Shown here: piece after piece, positions 1 through 8,932 of the stretch
How positions within the stretch are numbered: position 1 is the stretch's first letter
Layout of the letters: every line of letters starts with the position of its first letter
Assembly: GCA_965248855.1 (NCBI GenBank)
Contig: CBDFKQ010000010.1
Span: 248,001 to 312,000, forward strand
Direction of reading: 5' to 3'
Length of the DNA stretch: 64,000 bases
From: CBDFKQ01 sp965248855
GTDB lineage: Bacteria > Bacteroidota > Bacteroidia > Cytophagales > 172606-1
Translations under genes and position numbers: made by a program
The notes under the pieces: generated by a model
What the model was told of the DNA's origin: nothing
Database searches by the model: none
Seen by the model: the letters and a program-made list of their open reading frames with translations, nothing else

Positions 1-60
1 CGGCACAAAGCTTTTGCGATTTTTTGCAATAAGATGGAAGATTTTATTAATAATTTATAA
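1..60 (+). CDS. Possible C-terminal end of a gene cut by the window edge
   Basis: Frame 1 is open from the first base to a TAA at 58-60 and would encode about 19 residues ending in KMEDFINNL. This looks like the tail of a real protein, but it is too short to identify and could be chance. Nothing else recognisable lies between here and the next gene. Confidence 0.25.
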   Translation, partial: RHKAFAIFCNKMEDFINNL

Positions 61-240
61 GTAAAGCTTATGTATTTTTTATAAAAACACATAAAAATTT
101 TATCACATCTTTCGTCACACCTCTAGTTAAGACTTAAGTCTTATATTTTTTATGAAGATTAAGGACTCTATCCGTAATAGTTAATCAAAAAATTATTAAT
201 CATCATCTAAAGCTGCTCATGTTAAACCCGGTTAATATTT

Positions 241-759
241 CTAGTTATATTCACTAAACGAATTTTTCATTATCGTTTCTTCTTCTTTAACCCGTTTTAT
301 TAAGCAAAACAGATAAAATGGTAAAACAACTGCCGGAGTTATAAAAGAATGGAACAATAAGGTGAGCCCCAATAACTCAGGTAAAATATTAAGGTAATAG
401 TTGGGATGTTTAAAAGTACGAAAAAACCAACTTTTTACAACTTGATGGTCTTTGGCAATGATAAGTTTTACTGTCCAAAATTTACCCAAACCTGTAATTA
501 CAATAACAAGTATTAAAATAGAAAATATATAAATTCCCAAACCTATGTTAGATATTATATCCCATTCATATGGTTTATAAATGGTTTCAATTAAAAGCCC
601 CAAATAAAAGGCGATATGGGCAAATGTTAAATTTCTCGTATTATTTTTTCCATATTCTTTTGCACCGTTTGCCTTAAGTTTTTTTTCATTTTTTATAGAT
701 ATACCCAAGCTGCTTAATCGTATAACCAATACCGCTACCCAGAAATAAAATATTATCAT
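241..759 (-). CDS. ICMT-like (isoprenylcysteine carboxyl methyltransferase family) membrane protein
   Basis: The 172-residue protein has about four hydrophobic segments and the signature of the ICMT/PEMT-like membrane methyltransferase fold: HPNYY near residue 118, a following glutamate (LPELLG), and a C-terminal RVKEEE that corresponds to the SAM-binding R..EE element of the family. Members methylate lipids or small hydrophobic acceptors at the inner membrane using S-adenosylmethionine; the bacterial substrate cannot be told from sequence. It stands alone, downstream of and in the same direction as rny, from which it is separated by a strong terminator, so it is probably transcribed separately. 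The short length is normal for bacterial relatives. The family call is good; the substrate is unknown. Confidence 0.7.
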   Translation of the reverse strand: MIIFYFWVAVLVIRLSSLGISIKNEKKLKANGAKEYGKNNTRNLTFAHIAFYLGLLIETIYKPYEWDIISNIGLGIYIFSILILVIVITGLGKFWTVKLIIAKDHQVVKSWFFRTFKHPNYYLNILPELLGLTLLFHSFITPAVVLPFYLFCLIKRVKEEETIMKNSFSEYN

Positions 760-782
760 GCTTTATTGATTACGTTGTAAAT

Positions 783-815
783 TAAAAAAAAAGAGAGGAT
801 TTAAATCCTCTCTTT
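783..815 (-). terminator. Rho-independent terminator of rny
   Basis: A perfect 13+13 nt palindrome (790-802 paired with 803-815, arm AAAGAGAGGATTT) lies 22 nt past the rny stop codon. On the minus strand it is followed by a T-run (the A-run at 784-790 on the plus strand). This is the classical intrinsic terminator shape. Confidence 0.85.
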
Positions 816-836
816 ACAAATAACTAAATCTTAAAT

Positions 837-2417
837 TTATTTTGCATAAGCCACTGCACGCATTTCGCGGATAACCGTTACTTTAATTTGACCGGGGTAT
901 TGCATATCCTTTTCAATTTTTTGAGAAATATCAAACGATAACATACTTGCCTGGTCATCACTTACATTTTCAGCATCTACCAATACACGTAATTCCCTAC
1001 CTGCCTGTATTGCGTAGCACTTTTGCACTCCGGGAAATGCAACTGCAAGCTCTTCTAATTCTTTTAATCGTTTAATATAACTTTCCATCACCTCTCTGCG
1101 TGCACCGGGGCGAGAACCTGAAATGGCATCACATGCCTGAACGATTGGAGAAATCATAGATGTCATTTCAATTTCATCATGATGGGCACCAATTGCATTA
1201 CAAACTTCAGGATGTTCTTTATATTTTACAGCGAGCTCCATACCGATAATAGCATGTGGTAATTCCGGTTCATCAGGCCAAACTTTTCCAATATCATGTA
1301 ATAAACCTGCACGCTTTGCTAATTTTGCATTTAAACCAAGTTCAGATGCCATTATAGCACACATTTTCGCAACTTCTTTTGAGTGATGAAGAAGATTTTG
1401 ACCGTAAGACGATCGAAAACGCATTCTACCAATCATGCGTATTAACTCCGGATGTAAACCATGGATACCTAATTCAATAATTGTTCTCTCCCCTATTTCT
1501 ATAATCTCATCTTCAATATTCTTTTTAGTTTTTGCAACTACTTCTTCAATACGAGCCGGATGTATACGTCCATCCTGAACTAAACGATGTAGAGATAACC
1601 TTGCAATTTCGCGTCGCACCGGATCAAAACCGGAGATAATAATGGCTTCCGGTGTATCATCTACAATAATTTCAACTCCTGTTGCTGCTTCAAGCGCACG
1701 AATATTTCTGCCTTCCCTACCAATAATTTTACCTTTCACATCATCGCTTTCAATATTAAAAACTGATACACAGTTTTCAATAGCATGTTCAGTAGCAGTA
1801 CGCTGAATTGTTTCCAGCACTATTTTTTTTGCTTCCTTGGTTGCTGTTAATTTGGCTTCGTCAAGAATAATTTTTACAAATGATGAGGCTTTGGTTTGAG
1901 CTTCTTGTTTTAGGCTTTCTATTAATTGATTTCTTGCATCGTCGGCAGATAGATTAGCAATTTTTTCTAATTGTTCTACTTGAGATAAACGCATTTTTTC
2001 AGCTTCTTCACGTTTTTTATTTGTGATTTCTAACTGTTCAGTCAAGTTTTCTTTTGCTTTTTCAAGTTCAGATTCCTGCCTCTTGGTTTGTTCAAGAGAT
2101 TTTGATAAATTTTGCTCTTTCTGAATAATACCTTGTTCTCTTTGTTTTAATTTTCCTTCGTTGGTAATTAAAATTTGTTTTTTGCGGTTGGATTCATCTT
2201 CAAAATCAGTTTTAAGCTTAAGGTATTTCTCCTTGGCTTCCATAATTTTGTCGTTCTTAACTTTTTCTGCTTGCAGTTCCGCTTCTCTTAATATTAAGCT
2301 TGCTTTTTCCTGTGCTTCCTGATCCTGACTTTTAAATTGTTTTTTCAAAAACACCCATGCTATAGCGAAGCCAATAACTAAAGCTATAACGGCAACGATT
2401 GGGGTAATAATATCCAT
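837..2417 (-). CDS. rny: Ribonuclease Y
   Basis: RNase Y is a membrane-anchored endoribonuclease that starts mRNA decay. The 526-residue protein shows the full family architecture: an N-terminal transmembrane helix (about residues 4-24), a long charged coiled coil (about 30-195), a KH RNA-binding domain with the GREGRNIR loop (about 215-280), and an HD metal-dependent phosphohydrolase domain (about 335-430) with HHS and the HD pair in AGLLHDIGK. The C-terminal region ends in the conserved PGQIKVTVIREMRA. Length matches the usual 510-530 residues. The ATG start places the membrane helix at the extreme N-terminus, as expected. It lies downstream of zapA on the same strand with a 155-nt gap, and it has its own terminator. 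Confidence 0.97.
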   Translation of the reverse strand: MDIITPIVAVIALVIGFAIAWVFLKKQFKSQDQEAQEKASLILREAELQAEKVKNDKIMEAKEKYLKLKTDFEDESNRKKQILITNEGKLKQREQGIIQKEQNLSKSLEQTKRQESELEKAKENLTEQLEITNKKREEAEKMRLSQVEQLEKIANLSADDARNQLIESLKQEAQTKASSFVKIILDEAKLTATKEAKKIVLETIQRTATEHAIENCVSVFNIESDDVKGKIIGREGRNIRALEAATGVEIIVDDTPEAIIISGFDPVRREIARLSLHRLVQDGRIHPARIEEVVAKTKKNIEDEIIEIGERTIIELGIHGLHPELIRMIGRMRFRSSYGQNLLHHSKEVAKMCAIMASELGLNAKLAKRAGLLHDIGKVWPDEPELPHAIIGMELAVKYKEHPEVCNAIGAHHDEIEMTSMISPIVQACDAISGSRPGARREVMESYIKRLKELEELAVAFPGVQKCYAIQAGRELRVLVDAENVSDDQASMLSFDISQKIEKDMQYPGQIKVTVIREMRAVAYAK

Positions 2418-2572
2418 TTTCTTTTTCTGTTTTGGTGAATATATAATTTATAAACAGAAACGAAAATACGTGTTAAAAAGGGGCTAAGAGTAGAAAGAGA
2501 ATATTTAAACCGGAAAAAGTGACATATTTTCGTTACAAATAAAATCGGAACGATCCTAAAAAATAATTTAAG

Positions 2573-2857
2573 TTACATTACCTCTCCCATCATCTTATTA
2601 ATAGAAACCAACTTACCGGTAATGCTTGTTTCAATATTCAATTTTTCTTCTTCCAATAACAATTTCTCTCTCATGCAATAAAATGCAACCATGGCAAGTA
2701 AATCCTGCTTATCTTCAATTTTCAACTGGTCTTTAAGTTGAAAAAATTTTTCATTGATAGCCTTCCCTACTTTTCTCAGACTTTCTTCTTTCTCTGCAGT
2801 TGTTTTAATAGGATATTCCCTATCGGCAATGCGGATTTTAATAGAAAGTTCACTCAT
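2573..2857 (-). CDS. zapA: Cell division protein ZapA
   Basis: This 94-residue protein matches ZapA, the small FtsZ-ring stabiliser. The N-terminal beta-rich head has the family pattern SIKIRIADREYPIKT, followed by EESLRKVGKAINEK and a helical C-terminal half that forms the dimer/tetramer coiled coil. It acts in the cytoplasm at the septum by cross-linking FtsZ filaments. It lies 14 nt downstream of a 109-residue coiled-coil gene on the same strand and upstream of rny, an arrangement that from memory is common in Bacteroidota. The protein is short but complete. Confidence 0.9.
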   Translation of the reverse strand: MSELSIKIRIADREYPIKTTAEKEESLRKVGKAINEKFFQLKDQLKIEDKQDLLAMVAFYCMREKLLLEEEKLNIETSITGKLVSINKMMGEVM

Positions 2858-2871
2858 GCTTGTTGTAATTT

Positions 2872-3201
2872 TTACTGACTCAAATAATTAATACATTTAC
2901 TTATTTCATGTATATATTCGTCCAACTTTTTCTTCAACTCTTCAGTATCTTTCGTATCTGTTTGTATTGATTTTACAAGTTTAGTTATTTTTTGCGAATT
3001 TTGAAAATCATTTTCTATTTTGTCCGTTTTTTTCCTCAGTATTTTTATCTCGGCAGATTGATTTTTGGCAATCGTTTTTAATTCCAAATTTTCAATTTTC
3101 AATAAATCTTTTTCTTTTTTTTCGGAAGAATAATTAGCTGCCAACCGCAAAATACTTGCTTCAAGTGCTGCTAATTGAATTTGTAATTCACTGGCTTTCA
3201 T
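2872..3201 (-). CDS. Small coiled-coil protein encoded next to zapA
   Basis: The 109-residue protein is almost entirely helical with heptad-like leucine spacing (ELQIQLAALEASILRLAANY, then charged Lys/Glu-rich stretches). It has no signal peptide or membrane segment. Its stop is 14 nt before the zapA start, so the two genes are almost certainly cotranscribed. Position and coiled-coil character suggest a cytoplasmic partner of the division machinery, functionally like ZapB, but no ZapB-specific motif can be seen. That role is inference only. Confidence 0.75.
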   Translation of the reverse strand: MKASELQIQLAALEASILRLAANYSSEKKEKDLLKIENLELKTIAKNQSAEIKILRKKTDKIENDFQNSQKITKLVKSIQTDTKDTEELKKKLDEYIHEISKCINYLSQ

Positions 3202-3338
3202 TTACTTAAATTCCAATATATAAAATCTCTTTTAAAAAAAAAATAAGAAATCAAAATTAGTTTATTTTATGTTAGAAAATCTTGTTAATCACTAATCAAG
3301 AAAAAAATATATTTTTGTTTAAATATTTTTCAGACAAA

Positions 3339-4511
3339 TTGAAGAGCGAACAAAATCCTTTACGTAAAATTGCCATTCTTGGCTCCACAGGTTCAATTGG
3401 CAAACAAGCAATAGATGTTATTTGTGCACACCCAAACGAGTTTCAAATTGAGGTTTTAACTGCGCAAAACAATGCCGATTTATTAATAGAACAAGCCATT
3501 TTAACCAAACCCAATGTAGTTGTAATTGCAAATGAAAAACTTTACGACAAAGTTTTTTCTGCCTTGGATTGCCATCACATAAAAGTTTATTCAGGAGAGG
3601 AAGCCATTTCGCAAATTGTAGAAATGAACACAGTGGATATTATATTAACTGCACTTGTTGGTTATTCAGGTTTAAAACCAACTTTAAAAGCCATTGAAGC
3701 AGGTAAATCAATTGCTTTGGCAAATAAAGAAACCTTGGTTGTTGCGGGAGAACTTGTAACAGAAAGTGCTTATAGAAAAGGTGTAAATATTTATCCTGTA
3801 GATTCTGAACATTCAGCTATTTTTCAATGCCTTGCCGGTGAATTTCATAATCCGATTGAAAAAATAATACTTACGGCATCAGGCGGCCCTTTCAGAGGTA
3901 AAAATTTAAGTGAGTTAAAAAATATAACTAAAGAACAGGCCTTAAAACACCCTACCTGGCAAATGGGTGGAAAAATTACAATTGATTCTGCTTCTTTAAT
4001 GAACAAGGGATTGGAAGTGATTGAAGCAAAATGGTTATTTAATTTAAACCCGGCACAAATTGAAGTAATTGTTCACCCTCAATCCATAATTCACTCAATT
4101 GTACAATTTATGGATGGTTCAATGAAAGCGCAAATGGGTTTGCCGGATATGCGTTTGCCTATTCAATATGCATTAAGTTATCCAAAACGATTAAAATCAG
4201 ATTTCCCGCGATTTGATTTTTTTAATTATCCCCAACTTACTTTTGAACAAGCTGATTTAAAAACATTTAAAAATTTATCACTTGCTTTTTCTGCCATGGA
4301 AAAAGGTGGTAATATGCCGTGCATACTCAATGCTGCTAACGAAATTGCAGTTGATGGTTTCTTAAACGATAATATTGGTTTTTTAGAAATGTCGGATTTA
4401 ATTCATAATTGCATGCAAAAAGTGCATTTCATTGCCAAACCAACATATAATGATTATGTTGAGACGGATAGGGAAACGAGAAGGTTTGTTAAGGAAATTA
4501 TATTAAGATAG
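3339..4511 (+). CDS. dxr: 1-deoxy-D-xylulose 5-phosphate reductoisomerase
   Basis: Dxr (IspC) makes 2-C-methyl-D-erythritol 4-phosphate from DXP with NADPH, the first committed step of the MEP isoprenoid pathway, in the cytoplasm. The N-terminal Rossmann fold shows GSTGSIGKQAIDV. The metal and substrate region shows ALANKETLVVAGE, PVDSEHSAIFQCL and SGGPFRG. The helical C-terminal domain carries MNKGLEVIEAKWLF and AANEIAVDGFL. The start is uncertain. No ATG lies in frame near the N-terminus; TTG at 3339 gives 390 residues, close to family length, whereas TTG at 3282 would add 19 residues of unusual sequence. A frameshifted copy of its last ~330 bp lies at 8932-9263. Confidence 0.93.
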   Translation: MKSEQNPLRKIAILGSTGSIGKQAIDVICAHPNEFQIEVLTAQNNADLLIEQAILTKPNVVVIANEKLYDKVFSALDCHHIKVYSGEEAISQIVEMNTVDIILTALVGYSGLKPTLKAIEAGKSIALANKETLVVAGELVTESAYRKGVNIYPVDSEHSAIFQCLAGEFHNPIEKIILTASGGPFRGKNLSELKNITKEQALKHPTWQMGGKITIDSASLMNKGLEVIEAKWLFNLNPAQIEVIVHPQSIIHSIVQFMDGSMKAQMGLPDMRLPIQYALSYPKRLKSDFPRFDFFNYPQLTFEQADLKTFKNLSLAFSAMEKGGNMPCILNAANEIAVDGFLNDNIGFLEMSDLIHNCMQKVHFIAKPTYNDYVETDRETRRFVKEIILR

Positions 4512-4590
4512 AAAAAATTACAGATACTTTATTTTTTTTCGGCATGTAAGGCGTTTTTACTTACACAAAACATAGTCCCTATTATTTATA

Positions 4591-4617
4591 GAAAGTAATA
4601 AAATCAAAATTACTTTC
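4591..4617. other. AT-rich inverted repeat downstream of dxr
   Basis: GAAAGTAAT (4591-4599) and ATTACTTTC (4609-4617) form a perfect 9-bp stem with a 9-nt loop, 80 nt after the dxr stop. It may act as a weak terminator, but it has little GC and no T-run directly after it. Confidence 0.4.
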
Positions 4618-4680
4618 ATTTGAGCAATAATGCCTTGAACTTGAATAATAATAATTACTCTCTTTTGAACTAATTCAATT

Positions 4681-4746
4681 TTTTTTAAGTAGGATTATTA
4701 TGCAAAAGGTAATTATTTAAATAATTAAAGGTATCAGGTGAAAAGC
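4681..4746 (+). repeat. Copy 1 of a ~65-bp dispersed repeat (truncated)
   Basis: The sequence TTAAGTAGGATTATTATG followed by GGTAAT and GTATCAGGTGAAAA matches copies at 6389-6463 and 8872-8932. In this copy the right arm of the terminal hairpin is missing, and the ester cyclase-like coding sequence begins exactly at that break. Confidence 0.6.
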
Positions 4747-5151
4747 ATGACAAATAAACAACTCGTGATCGACTTTATAGAGAAAGTTTTGAATCAAAAA
4801 AATTTAGACCTTATTGACACATATATTTCCAAAGAATTTGTAAACCATTCAAAAAACGCGATACCGGGTATTGATGGAGTAAAAAAATATTTTGCAATGC
4901 TTGAAAATGCTTTTCCCGACAGGCAAGTTACTATTACCCAAATTATAACTGAAAATGATTTGGTCAATATTTTTACAGAATGGACAGGCACTCACGAAAA
5001 TACATTTCTTAACCTTCCGGCAACGTATAAAAAAGTAACCGTATATACCTCAGACCTTTATCTTATCAAGAGCAACAAAATAGTTGAGCATTGGGACGTT
5101 GTAAATAATACAGAAATGATGGTATCAATAGGATATGACTTCAAAAAATAG
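4747..5151 (+). CDS. SnoaL-like/ester cyclase family protein
   Basis: The 134-residue protein fits the SnoaL-like polyketide cyclase/ester cyclase group of the NTF2-like alpha+beta fold. It shows an N-terminal helix (LVIDFIEKVLNQKN), YISKEFVNHS, then PGIDGVKKYF, a core FTEWTGTHEN strand, and KIVEHWDVVN near the end. HWDVVN with the earlier NH pair forms the usual pocket residues. Such proteins are small cytoplasmic enzymes or binding proteins of varied function, and no substrate can be assigned. The ATG at 4747 is preferred over the in-frame GTG at 4738, because the bases before 4747 belong to a dispersed repeat. The gene stands alone between dxr and an orphan gene on the other strand and looks like an insertion into this region. 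Confidence 0.75.
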   Translation: MTNKQLVIDFIEKVLNQKNLDLIDTYISKEFVNHSKNAIPGIDGVKKYFAMLENAFPDRQVTITQIITENDLVNIFTEWTGTHENTFLNLPATYKKVTVYTSDLYLIKSNKIVEHWDVVNNTEMMVSIGYDFKK

Positions 5152-5253
5152 AAGTTAGCCTTTAGCCTTCGTTGGTATTCTACCTACGAAACAGAAAAGA
5201 TTTTAGATAATCAATTATTTTTAATTCTTCCAAATCGTCAATTAAATTTCTGT

Positions 5254-5808
5254 CTAAGAAGCCATTTTAAAATTTTCTTTTATAAACGCCTTTATTGATT
5301 GATTAATGGGGTTTTCTTCTTCTGATTGTTTAGACTTTTGCCATGAAGTAAAAATACTTTCAGAATTTAGTTGTTGTTTATTTTCTTCAATAACCGGAGT
5401 AAGATTAAGGCTTTGCTTTTCAACCCAAGCTAAACTCATTTCAAGAGCCGTTAATGCAATCTTTGTCTGCTCCAATTTGGATTGATTGATTACAAGTTTT
5501 ACTACATCAATTTTTTTCTTCCTCAAATTGAGTTTAAAAAGTTTGTGTTCTGCTTTTGTTTTCCAAACTATTAATTTATCAACTACTTTTCCTTCTCCAG
5601 CTGCTATAATAGCAGCATTAATTGATATTAAATTTTGCTCTTCTTCGGCAATTAATAAATTAACTTCATTTAATTTAGATAGGCTTTTATAAATTCTATA
5701 TTCCAACCTGGCAATTTGATAAATAAATAACTTTTGTTTCATTGTTAATTTCATTATAACGTTTTCAACTGCAGCAATTGAAGTAAGTGAATTGATCATA
5801 ATTTTCAT
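5254..5808 (-). CDS. Orphan helical protein, 184 residues
   Basis: Not recognised. The protein is Lys/Leu/Ile-rich and predicted almost wholly helical (MKLTMKQKLFIYQIARLEY, then repeated Leu/Glu stretches), with a probable coiled coil over about residues 35-130 and a polar Gln/Ser/Glu-rich C-terminal third. It has no signal peptide or transmembrane helix. Codon use resembles its neighbours. It stands alone, convergent with the ester cyclase-like gene, inside the block bracketed by the dxr repeats. Its upstream region contains short TCTAATGTCT/TTGTCT repeats and an ATATTGATATC-type repeat. Confidence 0.6.
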   Translation of the reverse strand: MKIMINSLTSIAAVENVIMKLTMKQKLFIYQIARLEYRIYKSLSKLNEVNLLIAEEEQNLISINAAIIAAGEGKVVDKLIVWKTKAEHKLFKLNLRKKKIDVVKLVINQSKLEQTKIALTALEMSLAWVEKQSLNLTPVIEENKQQLNSESIFTSWQKSKQSEEENPINQSIKAFIKENFKMAS

Positions 5809-5815
5809 ATTTTAG

Positions 5816-5931
5816 TTATCTTCTGTCTAATGTCTATTGTCTTTTTTCTACTCAATAAATTTCGTCATTTTAATTCAAAAGGCAATGAAAATATTGATAT
5901 CTTGATATCGAAATATTGATAATTGGAATGG
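5816..5931. repeat. Intergenic repeats: AGACATTAGACA-type and ATATTGATATC-type
   Basis: At about 5820-5850 the plus strand reads TCTGTCTAATGTCTATTGTCT, the reverse complement of the AGACA(AT)TAGACA motif that also flanks the helicase gene terminator near 48.98-49.12 kb. At 5889-5931 follows AATATTGATATC with an inverted partner, one of about seven related AT-rich palindromic elements in this window. Confidence 0.5.
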
Positions 5932-5984
5932 AAGGTTAGATAACTTATATTTTATTAATTTTAACACCATTAAAAATTCTAGAT

Positions 5985-6359
5985 ATGAATTTTATGCTAA
6001 AGTCATTTAAATATTCTTGCTTATTATTAATTCTTCAGTCTTGTGAAGACAGTTGCCATAGAATAGCAAGAGATCGCATAAATGAGGAAATTTTCTTTAC
6101 TATAAAAAATATAAATAAGTATGGAAAAATAACATATTATCGCAGTAAAAATGTGGATCAAAGCTATGGAATATCTACTTATGATAGATTATGTGAGGTA
6201 GCAGAAATAGGTGATAGTTTGATAAAGAAAAGAGGAAGTTTAGAAATAAATTTAATTAAGCATAGTGCGCCTGATTCTATTTTGATTATCCCATATTATT
6301 GTGGAAATGAATTAATAATTGTTAAGGATGGGCAGCCAAGGGTAGATAAAAGATATTAA
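5985..6359 (+). CDS. Small predicted lipoprotein, orphan
   Basis: The 124-residue protein starts with a short basic and hydrophobic signal (MLKSFKYSCLLLILQSC) ending in a plausible lipobox cysteine at about residue 20, so it is probably a lipoprotein. The mature part is Lys/Ile/Glu-rich with scattered cysteines (CEDSC, LCEVA, YYCGNE). No family was recognised. It is followed by a perfect hairpin terminator shared with the convergent GH43 gene. Location in the dxr-bracketed segment suggests accessory DNA. Gene reality is likely; function is unknown. Confidence 0.6.
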   Translation: MNFMLKSFKYSCLLLILQSCEDSCHRIARDRINEEIFFTIKNINKYGKITYYRSKNVDQSYGISTYDRLCEVAEIGDSLIKKRGSLEINLIKHSAPDSILIIPYYCGNELIIVKDGQPRVDKRY

Positions 6360-6388
6360 AACACTCTACTGCGAAGCTACAAATCGCA

Positions 6389-6463
6389 TTTTTTAAATAG
6401 GATTGTTATATAAGAGGTAATTTTCAAATAACTAAAGTATCAGGTGAAAACACCTGATACTTT
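6389..6463. terminator. Perfect hairpin in copy 2 of the ~65-bp repeat, bidirectional terminator
   Basis: AAAGTATCAGGTG (6434-6446) and CACCTGATACTTT (6451-6463) form a perfect 13-bp stem with an AAAA loop, between the convergent lipoprotein and GH43 genes. The preceding 45 nt (TTAAATAGGATTGTTAT and GGTAATTTTC) match the repeat copies at 4681 and 8872. It therefore looks both like a dispersed repeat and a working terminator. Confidence 0.65.
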
Positions 6464-6550
6464 GAAAAATATCTAAAATTTAAATAATTCATTCTTTCCA
6501 ATAATGTGAACGTCTGTTTCAATAATTGAAAAGTTTCTTCTTATTACTTT

Positions 6551-8743
6551 TTAATAAATAATTAATTTTTTAATTTGAATACCTTCCCGGGTTTGTATTT
6601 TAATCACATAAACTCCCGGTTGCATACCGCTCAGCTCTATCTTTTCTGTTTTGTTATAACTCGTTCTGCTTAGTTTCTCTTTTCCATTGATATCCAATAC
6701 AGAGAACTTTAACCAAGGAGTTTCTGAATCAATCGTTACTTCGCTGGTTGCAGGGTTTGGATAGATTCTTAGGTCTGATGAGCTTGGAACGGTATGTAAT
6801 TTTCCCGGCTCGTTTGATATTCTTGCAGCCGTTGTGCCTTGTGTATCTATGCCTACATAATTGTTATCGCCTGTCGGTGCATCAAAGAAGGTGCTTACAT
6901 CGCCGTCCAAAGCTTTTTCTTTTGTATTGCCGGCATTGCTCCATGAGCCTGCCGTACCTATAGGAGTTCCGACAAGTTTTGTACTTCCATTATAAAATTC
7001 CAATTCCGATATATTTCCATAACCTCCTGCAGGTGATAAATATCTTAGGTATCTCCATGTGGTTGTACTTGTAAGGTTGTAGCTTGTCCAACTGCTTTCC
7101 GGAGGAACTGTGGTGATGGAACCCAAATCGGTCCAACTGCTGTTGTCATTTGAACCCTGAAATTTACCGCCCTGCATTCTGGAGGTAAAACTTGAGCGGG
7201 GATAGATTCTGGCTGTAGTTACAAGCCCTTGTACTTCTTCAATATCGATTCCCATAATAGCAGGCTCATCAGCAGACCCATTAATAAACTCGATCTGTAT
7301 TTGACCCCCTGCGTCAGATTGGATAGTAAATACTTTTACAGCAGCCTTATTTAAACCGACATCTCCAAATATATCGTATTCAGAAAGTACATTGGTTCCA
7401 TTAATTTTAACATTGAATTTCCTTTGTCCGGCACTGGTCCAATACCATTCTGCAAAATGAAGATATACTTTTTGCGATGTGTTTGCTTTAAGATTTCTAA
7501 TGGTATAGGTGTTGGCACCCCAGCGGCAATCCTGATAAATTTCTGCCGGAGCAGCATCGGTAACCCCTGAGGTACTCACCGTGTTTGTGGTTGATGAGGT
7601 ATTCCCGCCTGTAAAATAAGCATCGGAAGACCAATTTCCGGTGCTGTTTCCTCCACTATTAATTTTTACAGAAGTATTTATTTTATCAAAAAAGCTAAGG
7701 TCCCATTTATCCTGCCAATAAATGGCCATGCTTTTTGGTCCGGTAAGGGTTATGGGTAAAAAAAGATCAAAAGTCTTGTTAAGTGGCTCACCCCATCTAT
7801 CGCCAACAAAAATGAAGGCATTGTCTTTTCCTCTTACCTTTACTACCTCAGTTACCTGTGTACTAAAAGTATTTGTAGAATTAGGCCCTTGAGAAAAAAT
7901 TCCATGATCTGTCCAATGACCCATCATTGAATCTGCTGTAGCATATTTATTATCATTCACTCCGAATCCGGAACATTCTGATCGTGACATAAAATATACT
8001 CCGTTATACTTAAAGAATGTAGGCGCTTCACAATATAATGTAGTATTGATGGAATAACCTTTTGGCGTTAAATAATCATTATTCATTTCTGAAATAACAA
8101 GGCCATTGTTGGTATAACATGAGAAAATATGATAGGCTCTTCCATCATCGTCTTTAAAAATTGTGTGGTCGCGATTGGAAGTGTAATCTGCATCACCCGA
8201 CCTTGGCCCGTTATCATGAAAAATACCATTCAATGTAAATGGACCTGTTGAACTATCAGAAATAAATACCCCTGTAATGGCTGCTGTGTATGCATCATTT
8301 TCAAGATGGATCCACATTACGTATTTTTGAGTTTTATCATTATAGATGACATGCGGACGCTCTAATATCGGATAGTTTGCTAACTGGCCTTGATTTATAC
8401 CCGGAACCATATTTCCTTTATATGTCCAGTTAAGAAGATCTGTACTGGTATAACAAGGAATTTCCGATGTTCGAATATCGCCATTTTTGAATTCACCATA
8501 CCAATGATAAAGTCCGTTGTAATATGAAATTCCACCATCATAGGCTTTAATAAGGTTGCCATCAGTATCATAAATGACTTTCCCGGGAGTAAATTCTTTT
8601 ACTTGGCCATTCATTATTGTTGATGTCAGAAAAAACAAAAAACATTGTAAGAGGACTAAGCCAATGTTCAAATGAGGCTGACGCTCAAAAGACAATAGTT
8701 TTAAAAACAAGTTCCGTAGATTTTGTAACATTTTAGATTTCAT
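6551..8743 (-). CDS. Secreted GH43-like glycosidase with malectin-like, F5/8-like and T9SS sorting domains
   Basis: The 730-residue protein begins with an N-terminal signal region (hydrophobic about residues 27-45). A five-bladed GH43-type propeller follows (about 45-370): DGGISYYNGLYHWYGE supplies the likely base-region aspartate, NRDHTIFKDDDGRAYHIF the middle aspartate, and CEAPTFFKYNGVYFM the candidate acid glutamate. The pattern resembles exo-galactanase/galactosidase-like GH43 subfamilies, so a plant-polysaccharide side chain is a reasonable substrate; this is inference. A malectin-like domain (about 375-510), an F5/8-like module (about 515-655) and a T9SS type A sorting domain (IYPNPA to the C-terminus) follow, placing it on the cell surface or outside. 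The last ~650 bp are almost identical in three other genes of the block. Confidence 0.85.
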   Translation of the reverse strand: MKSKMLQNLRNLFLKLLSFERQPHLNIGLVLLQCFLFFLTSTIMNGQVKEFTPGKVIYDTDGNLIKAYDGGISYYNGLYHWYGEFKNGDIRTSEIPCYTSTDLLNWTYKGNMVPGINQGQLANYPILERPHVIYNDKTQKYVMWIHLENDAYTAAITGVFISDSSTGPFTLNGIFHDNGPRSGDADYTSNRDHTIFKDDDGRAYHIFSCYTNNGLVISEMNNDYLTPKGYSINTTLYCEAPTFFKYNGVYFMSRSECSGFGVNDNKYATADSMMGHWTDHGIFSQGPNSTNTFSTQVTEVVKVRGKDNAFIFVGDRWGEPLNKTFDLFLPITLTGPKSMAIYWQDKWDLSFFDKINTSVKINSGGNSTGNWSSDAYFTGGNTSSTTNTVSTSGVTDAAPAEIYQDCRWGANTYTIRNLKANTSQKVYLHFAEWYWTSAGQRKFNVKINGTNVLSEYDIFGDVGLNKAAVKVFTIQSDAGGQIQIEFINGSADEPAIMGIDIEEVQGLVTTARIYPRSSFTSRMQGGKFQGSNDNSSWTDLGSITTVPPESSWTSYNLTSTTTWRYLRYLSPAGGYGNISELEFYNGSTKLVGTPIGTAGSWSNAGNTKEKALDGDVSTFFDAPTGDNNYVGIDTQGTTAARISNEPGKLHTVPSSSDLRIYPNPATSEVTIDSETPWLKFSVLDINGKEKLSRTSYNKTEKIELSGMQPGVYVIKIQTREGIQIKKLIIY

Positions 8744-8871
8744 ATAATTATATTTAGAATTTGGTTTTTGATTAGCTATTAAATATTAATTGATATTCAA
8801 CAGGTTGTATTGATTTACGTACCTGAAATAAATTTGTTGCATTCAAATAGTGAACCTACCGATTCCCTTTT

Positions 8872-8932
8872 TTTTAAATAGGATTATAATGTAAACGGTA
8901 AAGAGTATCAGTTGAAAACATCTGATACGGCA
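8872..8932 (+). repeat. Copy 3 of the ~65-bp dispersed repeat
   Basis: TTAAATAGGATTATAATG followed by GGTAAAGAGTATCAG and an AAAA-loop hairpin (GTATCAGTTG with CATCTGATAC, one mismatch). It is homologous to copies at 4681 and 6389 and abuts the dxr remnant. Confidence 0.6.

Noticed and set aside
2418..2572. 6S RNA gene next to zapA, as in some bacteria
   Set aside because: The interval is only 155 nt and shows no long 6S-like hairpin with open central bulge.
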